DNA from: Bacteroidota bacterium
GTDB lineage: Bacteria > Bacteroidota > Bacteroidia > Bacteroidales > Paludibacteraceae
Reading direction: 5' to 3'
DNA length: 64,000 nucleotides
NCBI GenBank assembly: GCA_023459355.1
Contig: JAEWUM010000040.1
Span: forward strand, 210,733 to 274,732
Shown here: positions 1 through 7,528 of the stretch, piece after piece
How the letters are laid out: the number at the start of each line of letters is the position of its first letter
Position numbering within the stretch: position 1 is the stretch's first letter
Notes under the pieces: model-generated
What the model was told of the DNA's origin: nothing
Seen by the model: the letters and a program-made list of their open reading frames with translations, nothing else
Database searches by the model: none
Program-made: the position numbers and the translations under genes

Positions 1-1
1 A

Positions 2-337
2 CCAACAGTAGTAGATGGAGAAGAGAGTAAGAATACTGAGACAAAATTTAAACTAAGCAATAAAATTATTGATGTTGGAAGTTCAGCTGGTACAGCCTAC
101 ATTAGTGTGATTTCAAACACTGATTGGACTGTTGCTGTAAATAATTCGTCCAATTTGCCAGGTTTAGATGTTTCTCCTTTATCAGGGAAAAATGATGGCA
201 CTGTAAAAGTAAAGTATAACGCAGTTACCACAACATATTATGACGAACAGAGTGCAACAATTATTTTTTACTATTATTCATATGGTTATAGACAAGCAGA
301 AACAGTAAAGATTAGAAGAAAAGGTAAGTACTTATAA
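2..337 (+). CDS. C-terminal part of a BACON-like domain protein (5' end outside window)
   Basis: The frame is open from the first bases of the window to a TAA at 335-337, so this is the last ~111 residues of a longer protein. A GTG at 107 lies inside this frame and is not needed as a start. The visible part has the look of a BACON/Ig-like beta-sandwich: alternating beta strands, a central NTDWTV segment, a G-K-N-D-G turn and a closing strand rich in Tyr. BACON domains are common in secreted Bacteroidetes surface proteins and are thought to bind glycans or act as spacers. The function of the full protein cannot be read from this fragment. The DUF2971 gene follows after 21 bases. Confidence 0.6.
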   Translation, partial: PTVVDGEESKNTETKFKLSNKIIDVGSSAGTAYISVISNTDWTVAVNNSSNLPGLDVSPLSGKNDGTVKVKYNAVTTTYYDEQSATIIFYYYSYGYRQAETVKIRRKGKYL

Positions 338-358
338 GTTTATTAACGTATTGATTAC

Positions 359-1096
359 ATGAATAAATACATTTATCACTATACAAAAGGTGAAATACTA
401 ATTGAACATATTTTACCTCAACTTAAACTGAAGTTAAATACTCTTAAGAATCTAAATGACCCAAAAGAAAAACAAATATCAATTTTCAATAGTTTGAGAA
501 ATATTCCATATATAGGTGAACATTTAGAAATTAAAAGTAAACTTCAATATTTGTTAGATACAGAATATATGGTCTGTAGTTTTTCAAGTGATTATATTAT
601 TGAAGGAATAGAATACGAAGGATTTAATTTGCCAAGAATGTGGGCGACATATGGTAATAACCATAAAGGAATTTGTATAAAAATAGACCTTGAAAAGTTT
701 TGTGTTGAAAATAATGTAGATGACGTTACATCGTACCTTAGGAAAGTTAAATACGAGATTGAATTAGATCACAACTTATACAAAAAAGAAGATGGTTTTG
801 ATATTGACACTTACAAAGTGACACATCAACTTATCAAGGACAATATTGATAAAATTTTCTTTCTAAAGCATATAGACTGGGAGACAGAAAGAGAAATCAG
901 ATTTGTAACAATAAAAAATGATTATTGCTCTATTAAAAATTCGATAGAATCAATAATTGTAGGAATAGATTTTAATAGTAAATATTTACCGTCTATATAT
1001 AATCAAATAGATTCTAGTATTGATGTATATAGGGTTAATTATGATGTTTACAAATGGAGACTGGAAACTCGAAAGTTTATGAAAGAGAAATTTTAA
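359..1096 (+). CDS. DUF2971 domain protein
   Basis: A 245-residue soluble protein with no signal peptide. It begins with a Y-x-Y-H-Y-T-K motif and has a central segment around residues 95-110 (R-M-W-A-T-Y-G, then K-G-I-C-I-K-I) typical of DUF2971. Near residues 177-186 there is a W-E-x-E-R-E-I-R-F motif, also usual for the family. The biochemical role of DUF2971 is not established; members are often scattered in accessory islands and near defence genes. The gene is very AT-rich and sits beside a broken Fic gene and an Abi gene, which suggests a mobile neighbourhood. Family call fairly sure, function unknown. Confidence 0.7.
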   Translation: MNKYIYHYTKGEILIEHILPQLKLKLNTLKNLNDPKEKQISIFNSLRNIPYIGEHLEIKSKLQYLLDTEYMVCSFSSDYIIEGIEYEGFNLPRMWATYGNNHKGICIKIDLEKFCVENNVDDVTSYLRKVKYEIELDHNLYKKEDGFDIDTYKVTHQLIKDNIDKIFFLKHIDWETEREIRFVTIKNDYCSIKNSIESIIVGIDFNSKYLPSIYNQIDSSIDVYRVNYDVYKWRLETRKFMKEKF

Positions 1097-1321
1097 TGAT
1101 CTTATTATTAATCTCATATTATTGGAAAGTTAACAGCCAGATTTTGGGGGCAAAATCATCCAATGTCATCCCATACCCCCATCCTTTTTGGCTCATTTCC
1201 CCCTCCCAAATTAAGCCCACTTTTAACCAAATTTGAGCCACATATCCACCTAAACCACTCACCCCCATTTTGCCATTTTCCAGATATCAACTATCCTTGA
1301 TACTATCAACGCATTGTGCTT
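1097..1321. other. C-rich intergenic segment upstream of the Fic remnant
   Basis: No gene is seen here. On the + strand, about 1160-1280 is nearly devoid of G and has several C runs (CCCCC at 1176-1180 and 1263-1267, CCCCCTCCC at 1199-1207). A short stem-loop GATTTT/AAAATC with a GGGGGC loop lies at 1140-1157, and GGCTCA/TGAGCC forms a loose inverted repeat at 1190-1239. A degenerate -7 box TATCCTTG at 1292-1299 fits a promoter for the Fic remnant. Confidence 0.4.
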
Positions 1322-1552
1322 ATGAAACCTCCTTATGAAATAACAACTGAGATGCTCAGATTAACCGCATCAGTCTCGGAGAAAATCGGGGAAATAAAAT
1401 CGGCTAAATTGATTAAACCTCCGACGGAGTTACGTAAGCGGAACAGGATTAAGTCAATACAATCATCGCTCGAAATAGAGGGGAATACGCTGACTATAAT
1501 ACGCCCGCAATCCCTTACTGCTTCTACACTCAACGTTTGTGGCCAAAAGTAA
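1322..1552 (+). pseudogene. Truncated Fic-family gene (N-terminal fragment)
   Basis: About 76 residues matching the N-terminal region of Bacteroidetes Fic proteins: an MKPPY start, a K-P-P-T-E-L-R-K-R-N-R-I-K segment, then S-L-E-I-E-G-N-T-L-T. The last segment contains the class II Fic inhibitory helix motif (S/T)xxxE(G/N). After it the frame runs into unrelated residues and stops, and the catalytic HPFxxGNG motif is absent downstream in all frames that I read. Full Fic proteins of this type are usually over 300 residues, so the gene has lost its 3' part. A GTG six bases upstream (1316) is also in frame; ATG 1322 gives the usual family N terminus. The fragment cannot be an AMPylating enzyme. 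Confidence 0.7.
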
Positions 1553-1591
1553 AAAAAGTTAAATAGGCAAACTCAATCAGAAATAAGATAT

Positions 1592-1599
1592 TATCTTTG
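1592..1599 (+). promoter_or_regulatory. -7 promoter box (TATCTTTG) for the leader RNA/abi unit
   Basis: A perfect Bacteroidetes -7 box (TAnnTTTG) 92 bases before the abi start codon. Transcription would begin near 1605, just before the hairpin at 1621-1665. No clear -33 TTG is seen at the expected distance. Confidence 0.6.
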
Positions 1600-1614
1600 G
1601 GGGATATTAAAAAC

Positions 1615-1690
1615 AAAAAACCCGGCTTCATCACCAGCATAAAATCTGGGAGAGGAATCACCGGGACTACGGCACAAAGATACAAAAAAT
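1615..1690 (+). ncRNA. Candidate structured leader RNA of the abi gene (abiF-like)
   Basis: Between a clear -7 box and the abi start lies a GC-richer stretch in an otherwise AT-rich region. CCCGG at 1621-1625 pairs with CCGGG at 1661-1665, and inside that CCAG (1634-1637) pairs with CTGG (1646-1649), leaving asymmetrical purine-rich internal loops. After the stem comes ACTACGGCACAAAGATAC, which reaches almost to the ATG. Structured RNAs upstream of Abi_2/AbiF genes are a known class (the abiF RNA motif from comparative genomics), and such RNAs have been proposed as antitoxins of AbiF-type HEPN proteins. The match to that class is from memory of its position and form, not from a covariance search. 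Confidence 0.5.
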
Positions 1691-2347
1691 ATGGAGACCG
1701 CAACTATTATTGAAAAAATTATTTCATCTGAACGTTTACAACCTTATTTGACATATCATAGGAATGATCTTGATAAGGCAATTCAGCATTATAAAAGCAA
1801 TATTCTGGTATCAGAGGCATTTTACCCATTACTATCAATGTTAGAGATTGGACTGCGAAATTCAATTGATTACCAATTAACAAAAAGGTTTAATGACAGG
1901 AATTGGTTTGAAAATCATGAATTTATAAAGATTGCCTCAAGATTTCAAATTGACAGAATATCAGAGGCGAGAACAAATATATTGTCAGAAAAAAAGACAA
2001 TTACCTGTGGAAGAATCGTATCAGAGTTATCGTTTGGCTTTTGGACCTCATTATTTGATACCAAATTCGAAATGACGCTATGGAAGACACTTCGATTGTC
2101 GTTTCCAAATTGTCCGAAAGCAATCCGGAAAAGAAAAACGATGAGTTCTAAGTTTAATTCCATCAGAAAATTAAGAAACCGGATTTTTCATCACGAAGCA
2201 GTAACGTGGAATCTTGATGTCGTCAAAAAATATGAGAATGAAATTCTGGAAGCAATCAATTGGCTGAATAAAGATTTAATCGATTGGATGGGAGACCTGA
2301 ATCATTTAGAAAGAATTATTGAAGAAAATAGAAATAAGATTTTATGA
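1691..2347 (+). CDS. Abi family (AbiD/AbiF-like) HEPN protein
   Basis: A 218-residue all-helical soluble protein. Near the C terminus, residues 158-168 carry I-R-K-L-R-N-R-I-F-H-H-E, which holds the HEPN ribonuclease motif R-x4-H (R162 to H167). An earlier L-E-I-G-L-R-N-S segment at 51-58 is also typical of Abi_2 family proteins, in which an N-terminal helix bundle packs on the HEPN fold. Known relatives cause abortive infection of phage-infected cells and are probably RNA-cleaving toxins; similarity between AbiF proteins and Cas13 HEPN domains has been reported. The length is somewhat shorter than many AbiF proteins (about 300). It follows a structured leader RNA, suggesting an RNA-controlled toxin. 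The family call is good; RNase activity is inferred. Confidence 0.75.
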   Translation: METATIIEKIISSERLQPYLTYHRNDLDKAIQHYKSNILVSEAFYPLLSMLEIGLRNSIDYQLTKRFNDRNWFENHEFIKIASRFQIDRISEARTNILSEKKTITCGRIVSELSFGFWTSLFDTKFEMTLWKTLRLSFPNCPKAIRKRKTMSSKFNSIRKLRNRIFHHEAVTWNLDVVKKYENEILEAINWLNKDLIDWMGDLNHLERIIEENRNKIL

Positions 2348-2387
2348 CATAGAACAACAGACCATAACACACCTGGTCACAGGCTGG

Positions 2388-2487
2388 CTGACGTGCACTT
2401 AGCAGGCTTTGCTCCCGCTTTCACTTTTTCGCTGTGCGACAGTGAATGCTCCCGCAAACCGCCCGTACTCAGAGCCTCGGTCGTCAG
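2388..2487. repeat. Imperfect ~100-bp palindrome, attC-like
   Basis: GC-rich segment between abi and the MACPF gene. Nested arms pair across a centre at about 2433: CTGACG (2388-2393) with CGTCAG (2482-2487), GGC (2405-2407) with GCC (2461-2463), TTTGC (2408-2412) with GCAAA (2454-2458), and TTCACT (2420-2425) with AGTGAA (2441-2446). Size, bulges and its place just after a small cargo-like gene recall integron attC sites, but I could not find the canonical RYYYAAC/GTTRRRY ends, so this may be another type of palindrome. Confidence 0.35.
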
Positions 2488-2556
2488 AGGCAACTTATTA
2501 AAATGAAAAAAACACACCAAAACTAATAGAACAAAATTATTTAACACTCAAACACA

Positions 2557-3561
2557 ATGAAAATAAAAAAAGAATTCTTTGCATTTTTACTTGTAATATT
2601 CTTTGCTTCATGCAAGGATCAGGTTGACGACACGGAATTAATTCCTATTGCAAGTTCCGATATAGAATTGTCGTACCCCACTGGCATTGGTACTTCAGGG
2701 GATGAAATATATGGACTAATTGGTTATGGATATGATGCAACAGGATTTTGCGATACAATTTCGGTAAGGGAAAAAGTGTTTGCAAGTTTTCCTGCTTCAA
2801 ATTTATATTTAGATTATCCAAATTCTGCCTCTCCTACATTAATAAGTGGAGGAACTTTTAAGGAACTTTCAGATAAAATCAATATGCCATATATTGTGAC
2901 AGGTTCAGGAGAAGTACTTACCAAACATATACAGTCTCTGATGAAGTTGGCCAATATATCAGACTTAGCCAATTCTACCTATGCATTTACATATTATGCC
3001 ATTACAGCTACCTATGTTCATTGTGGGTTTTATCCGGAAGAGGATATGCAACAATATTTAAGTCCCGGATTCAAAAATGACATTGTGAATTTTTCGGCTG
3101 AAAATCTTGTTTCGAAATATGGTACACATGTATTAATGGATGTGTTTTGCGGAAGTAAATTTGAGGCTTTATACCTTTGCAAGAGAAGCCTCCCCAACGA
3201 TGGAGATATTTGTGAAAATCAGTTCTATAAACGTATGCAGCAATTTGTTGGAGGTACGCCATTTATTATTAGAGAAACAATACCTAACGCCAAAGATGAA
3301 TTTCTAGATGAAAAAATGATTTACAATTCGATGGGAAGCAGAAATAAAATATGCGGCATTATCAATGCAACAGATTACAATCCCGATAGTATTCGTGTAG
3401 ACATAAGTTCTATATTTAGTGCTGAAAATATTCGACCCCAGTTTGTTACGATTGGTCCGCGTGGAATGCTCCCGTTATATGAGCTGATTAATAACGGAAA
3501 CAAGAAAGAGGAAGTAAAAGCATACATTGAAAGTTATATTTCATCCAAAGCTATAAGATAA
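2557..3561 (+). CDS. MACPF-domain lipoprotein (BSAP-like)
   Basis: A 334-residue exported lipoprotein. Residues 1-19 form a lipoprotein signal with lipobox F-A-S-C (Cys19), followed by K-D-Q-V-D-D, acidic residues like those of the surface lipoprotein export signal. Residues 186-200 read S-K-Y-G-T-H-V-L-M-D-V-F-C-G-S, which matches the membrane attack complex/perforin signature (Y/F)GTH followed after six residues by G-(G/S). MACPF lipoproteins of Bacteroidales include BSAP toxins that kill related strains through pore formation, and other members of unknown role; this protein is close to their size. It lies in an accessory region after a palindrome, with no obvious immunity gene. The MACPF call is firm on the motif; antibacterial activity is inferred. 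Confidence 0.75.
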   Translation: MKIKKEFFAFLLVIFFASCKDQVDDTELIPIASSDIELSYPTGIGTSGDEIYGLIGYGYDATGFCDTISVREKVFASFPASNLYLDYPNSASPTLISGGTFKELSDKINMPYIVTGSGEVLTKHIQSLMKLANISDLANSTYAFTYYAITATYVHCGFYPEEDMQQYLSPGFKNDIVNFSAENLVSKYGTHVLMDVFCGSKFEALYLCKRSLPNDGDICENQFYKRMQQFVGGTPFIIRETIPNAKDEFLDEKMIYNSMGSRNKICGIINATDYNPDSIRVDISSIFSAENIRPQFVTIGPRGMLPLYELINNGNKKEEVKAYIESYISSKAIR

Positions 3562-3588
3562 AATTTCAGTTATTAAAAAGATTACGCT

Positions 3589-4260
3589 ATGAATACTGAT
3601 TTCAACTGGAAAAAGCTGTACAAAATCGCTGGCATCTCAGCCCTGGTTATTGTGTTGATCATTCCTGTTCAGGTTGTGATATTTTCATTATTTCCACCTC
3701 CGGAAGATTCAATTGGTTTCATAAAATTGTTTCATGATAATTGGCTGTTGGGACTGCTAAGCCTCGATTTATTATACTATTTCAATAATGGATTTTTAGT
3801 CGTGTTTTATCTGGGACTATTTGCCTCGATGAGAAAAATTGATTTCTCCGGTATGTTGATTGCGTTGGTTCTCGGACTTATAGGCATTGCCATTTACTAT
3901 GTGTCATCGATTGGATTTGAAATGCTGGCTGTCAGTAAACAGTATTTTCAAACTGAATCAATTGAATTGAAACAGCAATTGATTGCTATCGGACATGGCT
4001 TGATTTTGAGATATAAGGGGACTGCTTTTGATGTATATTATGTTTTTAATGCCATTGCTCTGATTTTAATTGCCAAAACGATGTTTAAATCCGTTGAATT
4101 CGGGAAAGCAGCAGCTATATGGGGATTGATAGCCGGGATATTTATGATTATACCTTCGACTGCCGGGACAATAGGTTTGATTTTCTCATTGATCTCATTG
4201 ATTCCCTGGATTGTGTTTTCAGTCATAGTGGGTCGAAGGATGTTGATTATGGCAAGATAA
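3589..4260 (+). CDS. DUF4386-like multi-pass membrane protein
   Basis: A 223-residue protein with about six hydrophobic helices (residues 13-35, 48-78, 86-106, 140-160, 172-190, 195-215) and no signal peptide. The Y-K-G-T-A-F-D-V-Y-Y-V segment near residues 143-153 and the E-M-L-A-V-S-K-Q-Y stretch before it are typical of DUF4386 family proteins, whose role is unknown. It starts 27 bases after the MACPF gene on the same strand, so cotranscription is possible. It might be asked whether it protects the producer from the MACPF protein, but nothing in the sequence shows that. Confidence 0.55.
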   Translation: MNTDFNWKKLYKIAGISALVIVLIIPVQVVIFSLFPPPEDSIGFIKLFHDNWLLGLLSLDLLYYFNNGFLVVFYLGLFASMRKIDFSGMLIALVLGLIGIAIYYVSSIGFEMLAVSKQYFQTESIELKQQLIAIGHGLILRYKGTAFDVYYVFNAIALILIAKTMFKSVEFGKAAAIWGLIAGIFMIIPSTAGTIGLIFSLISLIPWIVFSVIVGRRMLIMAR

Positions 4261-4349
4261 AATACAATATCCAATTGTTTCAATCGTTTAGTATAGAAAG
4301 GTTTAGTGAAAATAAAACAATAACTCAACGGTATTCTTAAATTAAAGTG

Positions 4350-5609
4350 ATGGAAGCACGGATTAAAGAAAACATGGACAATCCCGTGCAACTTGAGAAG
4401 TTGTACAGATCGGATAAGAAAAAATTTGTAAAGGCATTTTCTGATATCTACCCTGAAATAGCGCATCATCAAATAGCTGGCTTTTGGAAGGTAAGATTGG
4501 AACCGGATACACTTCGTGAATCAAAATCAGTTGTACGGAAAGCCGATATTTATTTTCTGATTATTACCTGCCTGGTGACTGCTTTTCTGGTTAAACTTCC
4601 GCAGGTTCTGGGTTTTAATCCTAATGATAATCTTTTTTTTGAAAAGAATACCGGATTGATTATCATCATGGGATTGTCAGCGTTTTCTTTTCTTACCGGG
4701 AATGAAGTAAAAATCAAAAATCTGATTACTTCAGCTGTAATCTTTTTGTTGTCAGCTGTTTTTGTTAATTTATTGCCAGCCACCAGAGAATCTGATTCAA
4801 TCCTGTTGGTCTGTATCCACCTGCCTTTAGTCTTGTGGTGTCTGTACGGATTAATTTACATTGACTTCGATACTAAAGATAAACTGAAACGAATGGAATA
4901 TATCAGGTACAATGGCGACATTGCTATCCTTATCGCCATCATCCTGATTGCCGGAGGAATGCTGACCGCGGTTACACTGGGATTGTTTTCGGCGATTGAT
5001 TTGAATATCGAGCGTTTTTATTTTGATTATATCATCATACCCGGCTTGGTTGTTTCGCCCATCGTGGCGACTTATATTGTTAAGAACTTTCCATCGATAA
5101 CAAGCAAAGTTGCTCCGGTTATTGCCGGTATTTTTAGTCCGCTGGTGCTGATTACCCTGGTTGTCTTTTTGATAAGTATTCTTGTAACAGGCAAAGATCT
5201 GTATAATGACCGCGATTTTCTGCTTGTTTTCAACCTGTTGCTATTGGGCGTAATGGCAATTGTAGTGTTTTCTGTTTCCGGACTCTCAGCTAACCAAAGG
5301 TATAGTCTGAAGGTGTTAATACTCTTTGCTTTGTCCATTGTTACCCTGGTGGTCGATTTGATTGCTTTATCTGCCATAGTATACCGTCTGGGTGAATTTG
5401 GGTTTACACCGAACAGGACGGCGGTTTTAGGATCTAATCTTTTAATTTTCGGAAACTTGGTGCTGATTATGATTGATTTGTTTAAGGTCGCGTTTAAAGG
5501 AAAAGAACTTAAAACAGTCGAACATACAATTGCCGGCTACTTGCTGGTGTACATGATCTGGGTGATTTTTGTAACAGTTGGATTTCCGTTGATTTTTGGA
5601 ATGAAATAA
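4350..5609 (+). CDS. DUF4153-like membrane protein
   Basis: About 419 residues with a ~65-residue cytosolic N terminus followed by roughly ten membrane helices. Near residues 345-360 there is a Y-R-L-G-E-F-G-F-T-P-N-R segment, reminiscent of the RI-x-EYGLT-x-NR motif of DUF4153 proteins. ATG at 4350 is chosen over the GTG three bases upstream. The N-terminal portion (residues 10-50: lysine-rich, K-K-F-V-K-A-F, then P-E-I-A-H-H-Q) resembles the start of Bacteroidetes DUF4153 relatives. Function of the family is unknown. The gap to the previous gene is 89 bases with no evident terminator. Confidence 0.5.
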   Translation: MEARIKENMDNPVQLEKLYRSDKKKFVKAFSDIYPEIAHHQIAGFWKVRLEPDTLRESKSVVRKADIYFLIITCLVTAFLVKLPQVLGFNPNDNLFFEKNTGLIIIMGLSAFSFLTGNEVKIKNLITSAVIFLLSAVFVNLLPATRESDSILLVCIHLPLVLWCLYGLIYIDFDTKDKLKRMEYIRYNGDIAILIAIILIAGGMLTAVTLGLFSAIDLNIERFYFDYIIIPGLVVSPIVATYIVKNFPSITSKVAPVIAGIFSPLVLITLVVFLISILVTGKDLYNDRDFLLVFNLLLLGVMAIVVFSVSGLSANQRYSLKVLILFALSIVTLVVDLIALSAIVYRLGEFGFTPNRTAVLGSNLLIFGNLVLIMIDLFKVAFKGKELKTVEHTIAGYLLVYMIWVIFVTVGFPLIFGMK

Positions 5610-5781
5610 TAAAAGGTGTGCTCAGGAATAAGTGATAATGAAAGTTTTTTCAAGGATGCTGCAAACAAATCCTGAACCCTGAATGTTTATAAAAAAATAT
5701 CCTAACAGATGTCAGGTTTAGCCTGAATACGCTGAGGAGAGATGTCCGAAGCAATTTTTTATAACCATCAAATCAAGAGAA

Positions 5782-6156
5782 ATGGGAAAAAATAAGATTA
5801 TTTTCTGGGTTGCAACAAGTATTATATTCTTGTTCGAAGGTGTTATGCCCCTGAGCGCACTCATACTCTCTCCTGAAAGTTTTAATGCCGGTACGAAACC
5901 ATTAGGCTATCCCGATTATTTCGCCTACGCGCTTATTATTTGCAAATTACTGGGAGCAATTGCCATTATTATACCGATGGTGCCTGCCAAACTAAAAGAG
6001 TGGGCTTATGCTGGTTTGACTTTCAATTTAATTTTTGCTGTTATCAGCCACGCTGTTGTCGATAGAAATATCGGATATATCCTGATGCCTGTCGTTGTCG
6101 GAGGTATACTTGCTATATCATACATTTATAATTCTAAAATCAGGATCAATAGCTAA
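5782..6156 (+). CDS. DoxX-like small membrane protein
   Basis: A 124-residue protein with four hydrophobic helices (residues 5-28, 45-68, 73-92, 96-115). An F-E-G pair of residues early in helix 1, the L-G-Y-P-D-Y-F segment at 41-47 and the K-L-L-G-A turn fit the DoxX-like family, small integral membrane proteins of unclear, possibly redox-related role. The 172 bases upstream hold only a small hairpin (TCAGG/CCTGA at 5712-5726) and no obvious promoter box. A terminator follows at 6198, so this is probably the last gene of its transcript. Confidence 0.65.
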   Translation: MGKNKIIFWVATSIIFLFEGVMPLSALILSPESFNAGTKPLGYPDYFAYALIICKLLGAIAIIIPMVPAKLKEWAYAGLTFNLIFAVISHAVVDRNIGYILMPVVVGGILAISYIYNSKIRINS

Positions 6157-6197
6157 GAGCAGAATCTATTAACAAATATTACAAGGTTCTCTGATTT

Positions 6198-6240
6198 GCC
6201 AACCGGACGGATTCACAGCCGACCAGTTGGCTTTATTATT
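6198..6240 (+). terminator. Intrinsic terminator after the DoxX-like gene
   Basis: GCCAACCGG (6198-6206) pairs with CCAGTTGGC (6223-6231), one mismatch, followed by TTTATTATT. Confidence 0.65.
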
Positions 6241-6289
6241 ATATGATGTAATATCTCATGGCGGAGAATTGAGTTCTAAAGAGCATTAT

Positions 6290-6355
6290 TGTAAAAACAG
6301 AACATTACATCCTGTAAAAACAGAACATTTGTTTTCTTCTTTATATATACTTTTG
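6290..6355 (+). promoter_or_regulatory. Two direct repeats next to a -7 box
   Basis: GTAAAAACAGAACATT occurs at 6291-6306 and again at 6314-6329, 23 bases apart. The second copy runs into TTTG at 6328-6331, which could serve as the -33 element, and a perfect -7 box TACTTTTG lies at 6348-6355 (spacer 16, slightly short). This looks like the control region of the secreted protein at 6469, with a leader of about 110 bases. The rest of 6157-6468 shows no gene. Confidence 0.5.
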
Positions 6356-6468
6356 CAAGGTTTGAAATAGCAAAAATAATATACAGTAAACAGTACTCGT
6401 TCGTATCCGGCCATGTTTTAAACCAGAACATCAATAATAAACTAACAATCATTAATTACATTCACACA

Positions 6469-7386
6469 ATGAAAAAAATTACATTTATTCTCCTGGCTGT
6501 TTTTATTCTTTTAGGTAATAAAGCAATATGTCAAAGTTCACATTTACTTGATGAAAATTTTGATTCGTACACTGTTGGGACTTTCCCCTCAAATTGGATA
6601 TTGCGTTATTCGGGTGCAGGAAACGATCTGCAGGTGGTAACAAATTCCGAATTTGTATCAGGAACCAGTTCCCTGAAACTCGAAGGAGCACCAAACAATT
6701 CAGCAAATGCAGAATTTCTGTTGACTTCGACACCGGATATTGTATGGTTGGAGTTTAATGTAAAAGTTTCTCATGAGGGTCCGGTATATATGTCCGGCTA
6801 TCCGCATGCAATGATTGGCTTTAATAACAATGATATCTCAAGCTGGTGTTATGGTTATGCATCGGTTGGTTTTAGCGAATCAGGTTCAATTTATGCAGCA
6901 GGTACTACCCTTCAATCATATAATGAAAATCAGTGGTACAAAGTGAAAATAAAATATAATGCCGTCATGAATACCATGGATATTTGGATTGATGATGTTC
7001 AGAAAGGCACTAATATGACCCTTGCCGGCAATTTTTTGAAATACAACGCAGTGCTCCTGAATGGCGGTAATGCAGGTCATTCAATTGACTATTTCGATAA
7101 TGTAAAAGTATGGGAAGATACATATACCGGAGTTGATAAGACACATGGGACACATTCAATTCAAATCAGTTCAAATCAGCATAACAGCATCGTTACAATA
7201 AAATGTGCACGTGAAGCATCCGGACAACTTGTTTCAGTTTATAATATGCAGGGACAATTAAAAATGCAACAAGCATTGCAGGAAGGTAATAATGAAGTTG
7301 ATATGGCTGCGCTTCCAAAAGGTCTATATGTTGTAAAGGCCGGGATTAAAGAATATCAAACAATTCAAAAGGTCATGAAAAAGTAA
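6469..7386 (+). CDS. Secreted jelly-roll protein with T9SS sorting domain
   Basis: A 305-residue protein with an N-terminal signal peptide ending near residue 21 (A-I-C-Q). Residues ~25-215 look like a single concanavalin A/LamG-type beta sandwich: D-E-N-F-D-S-Y near the start, W-L-E-F-N-V-K in the middle and S-I-D-Y-F-D-N-V-K-V at the end are usual for this fold. Residues ~228-305 form a type A T9SS C-terminal sorting domain (V-S-V-Y-N-M-Q-G-Q, then L-P-K-G-L-Y-V-V-K). It should be exported to the cell surface or medium by T9SS. No catalytic signature is recognised, so it may be a glycan-binding or structural protein. It stands alone between two terminators. Confidence 0.7.
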   Translation: MKKITFILLAVFILLGNKAICQSSHLLDENFDSYTVGTFPSNWILRYSGAGNDLQVVTNSEFVSGTSSLKLEGAPNNSANAEFLLTSTPDIVWLEFNVKVSHEGPVYMSGYPHAMIGFNNNDISSWCYGYASVGFSESGSIYAAGTTLQSYNENQWYKVKIKYNAVMNTMDIWIDDVQKGTNMTLAGNFLKYNAVLLNGGNAGHSIDYFDNVKVWEDTYTGVDKTHGTHSIQISSNQHNSIVTIKCAREASGQLVSVYNMQGQLKMQQALQEGNNEVDMAALPKGLYVVKAGIKEYQTIQKVMKK

Positions 7387-7426
7387 ATTGCATATACATA
7401 TCTGAAAAACTGACTGTGAAAATCTG

Positions 7427-7464
7427 AACCGGTCGGCTTATTGGGGTAAGTCGACCGGTTTTTT
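7427..7464 (+). terminator. Strong intrinsic terminator
   Basis: A 14-bp stem (7427-7440 with 7447-7460, one G-T wobble; AACCGGTCGGCTTA on the left) with a TTGGGG loop, followed by a T tract. Confidence 0.85.
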
Positions 7465-7528
7465 ATAGATGTGTCAATTGGATTAAGATTTAGTTTATAA
7501 ACTTTCAGCGCCTTCTTCTGTTGTAATT

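Noticed and set aside
4119..4340. 73-codon + strand frame overlapping the DUF4386-like gene
   Set aside because: Shadow frame of the real gene with a stop shortly after it; no recognisable features.
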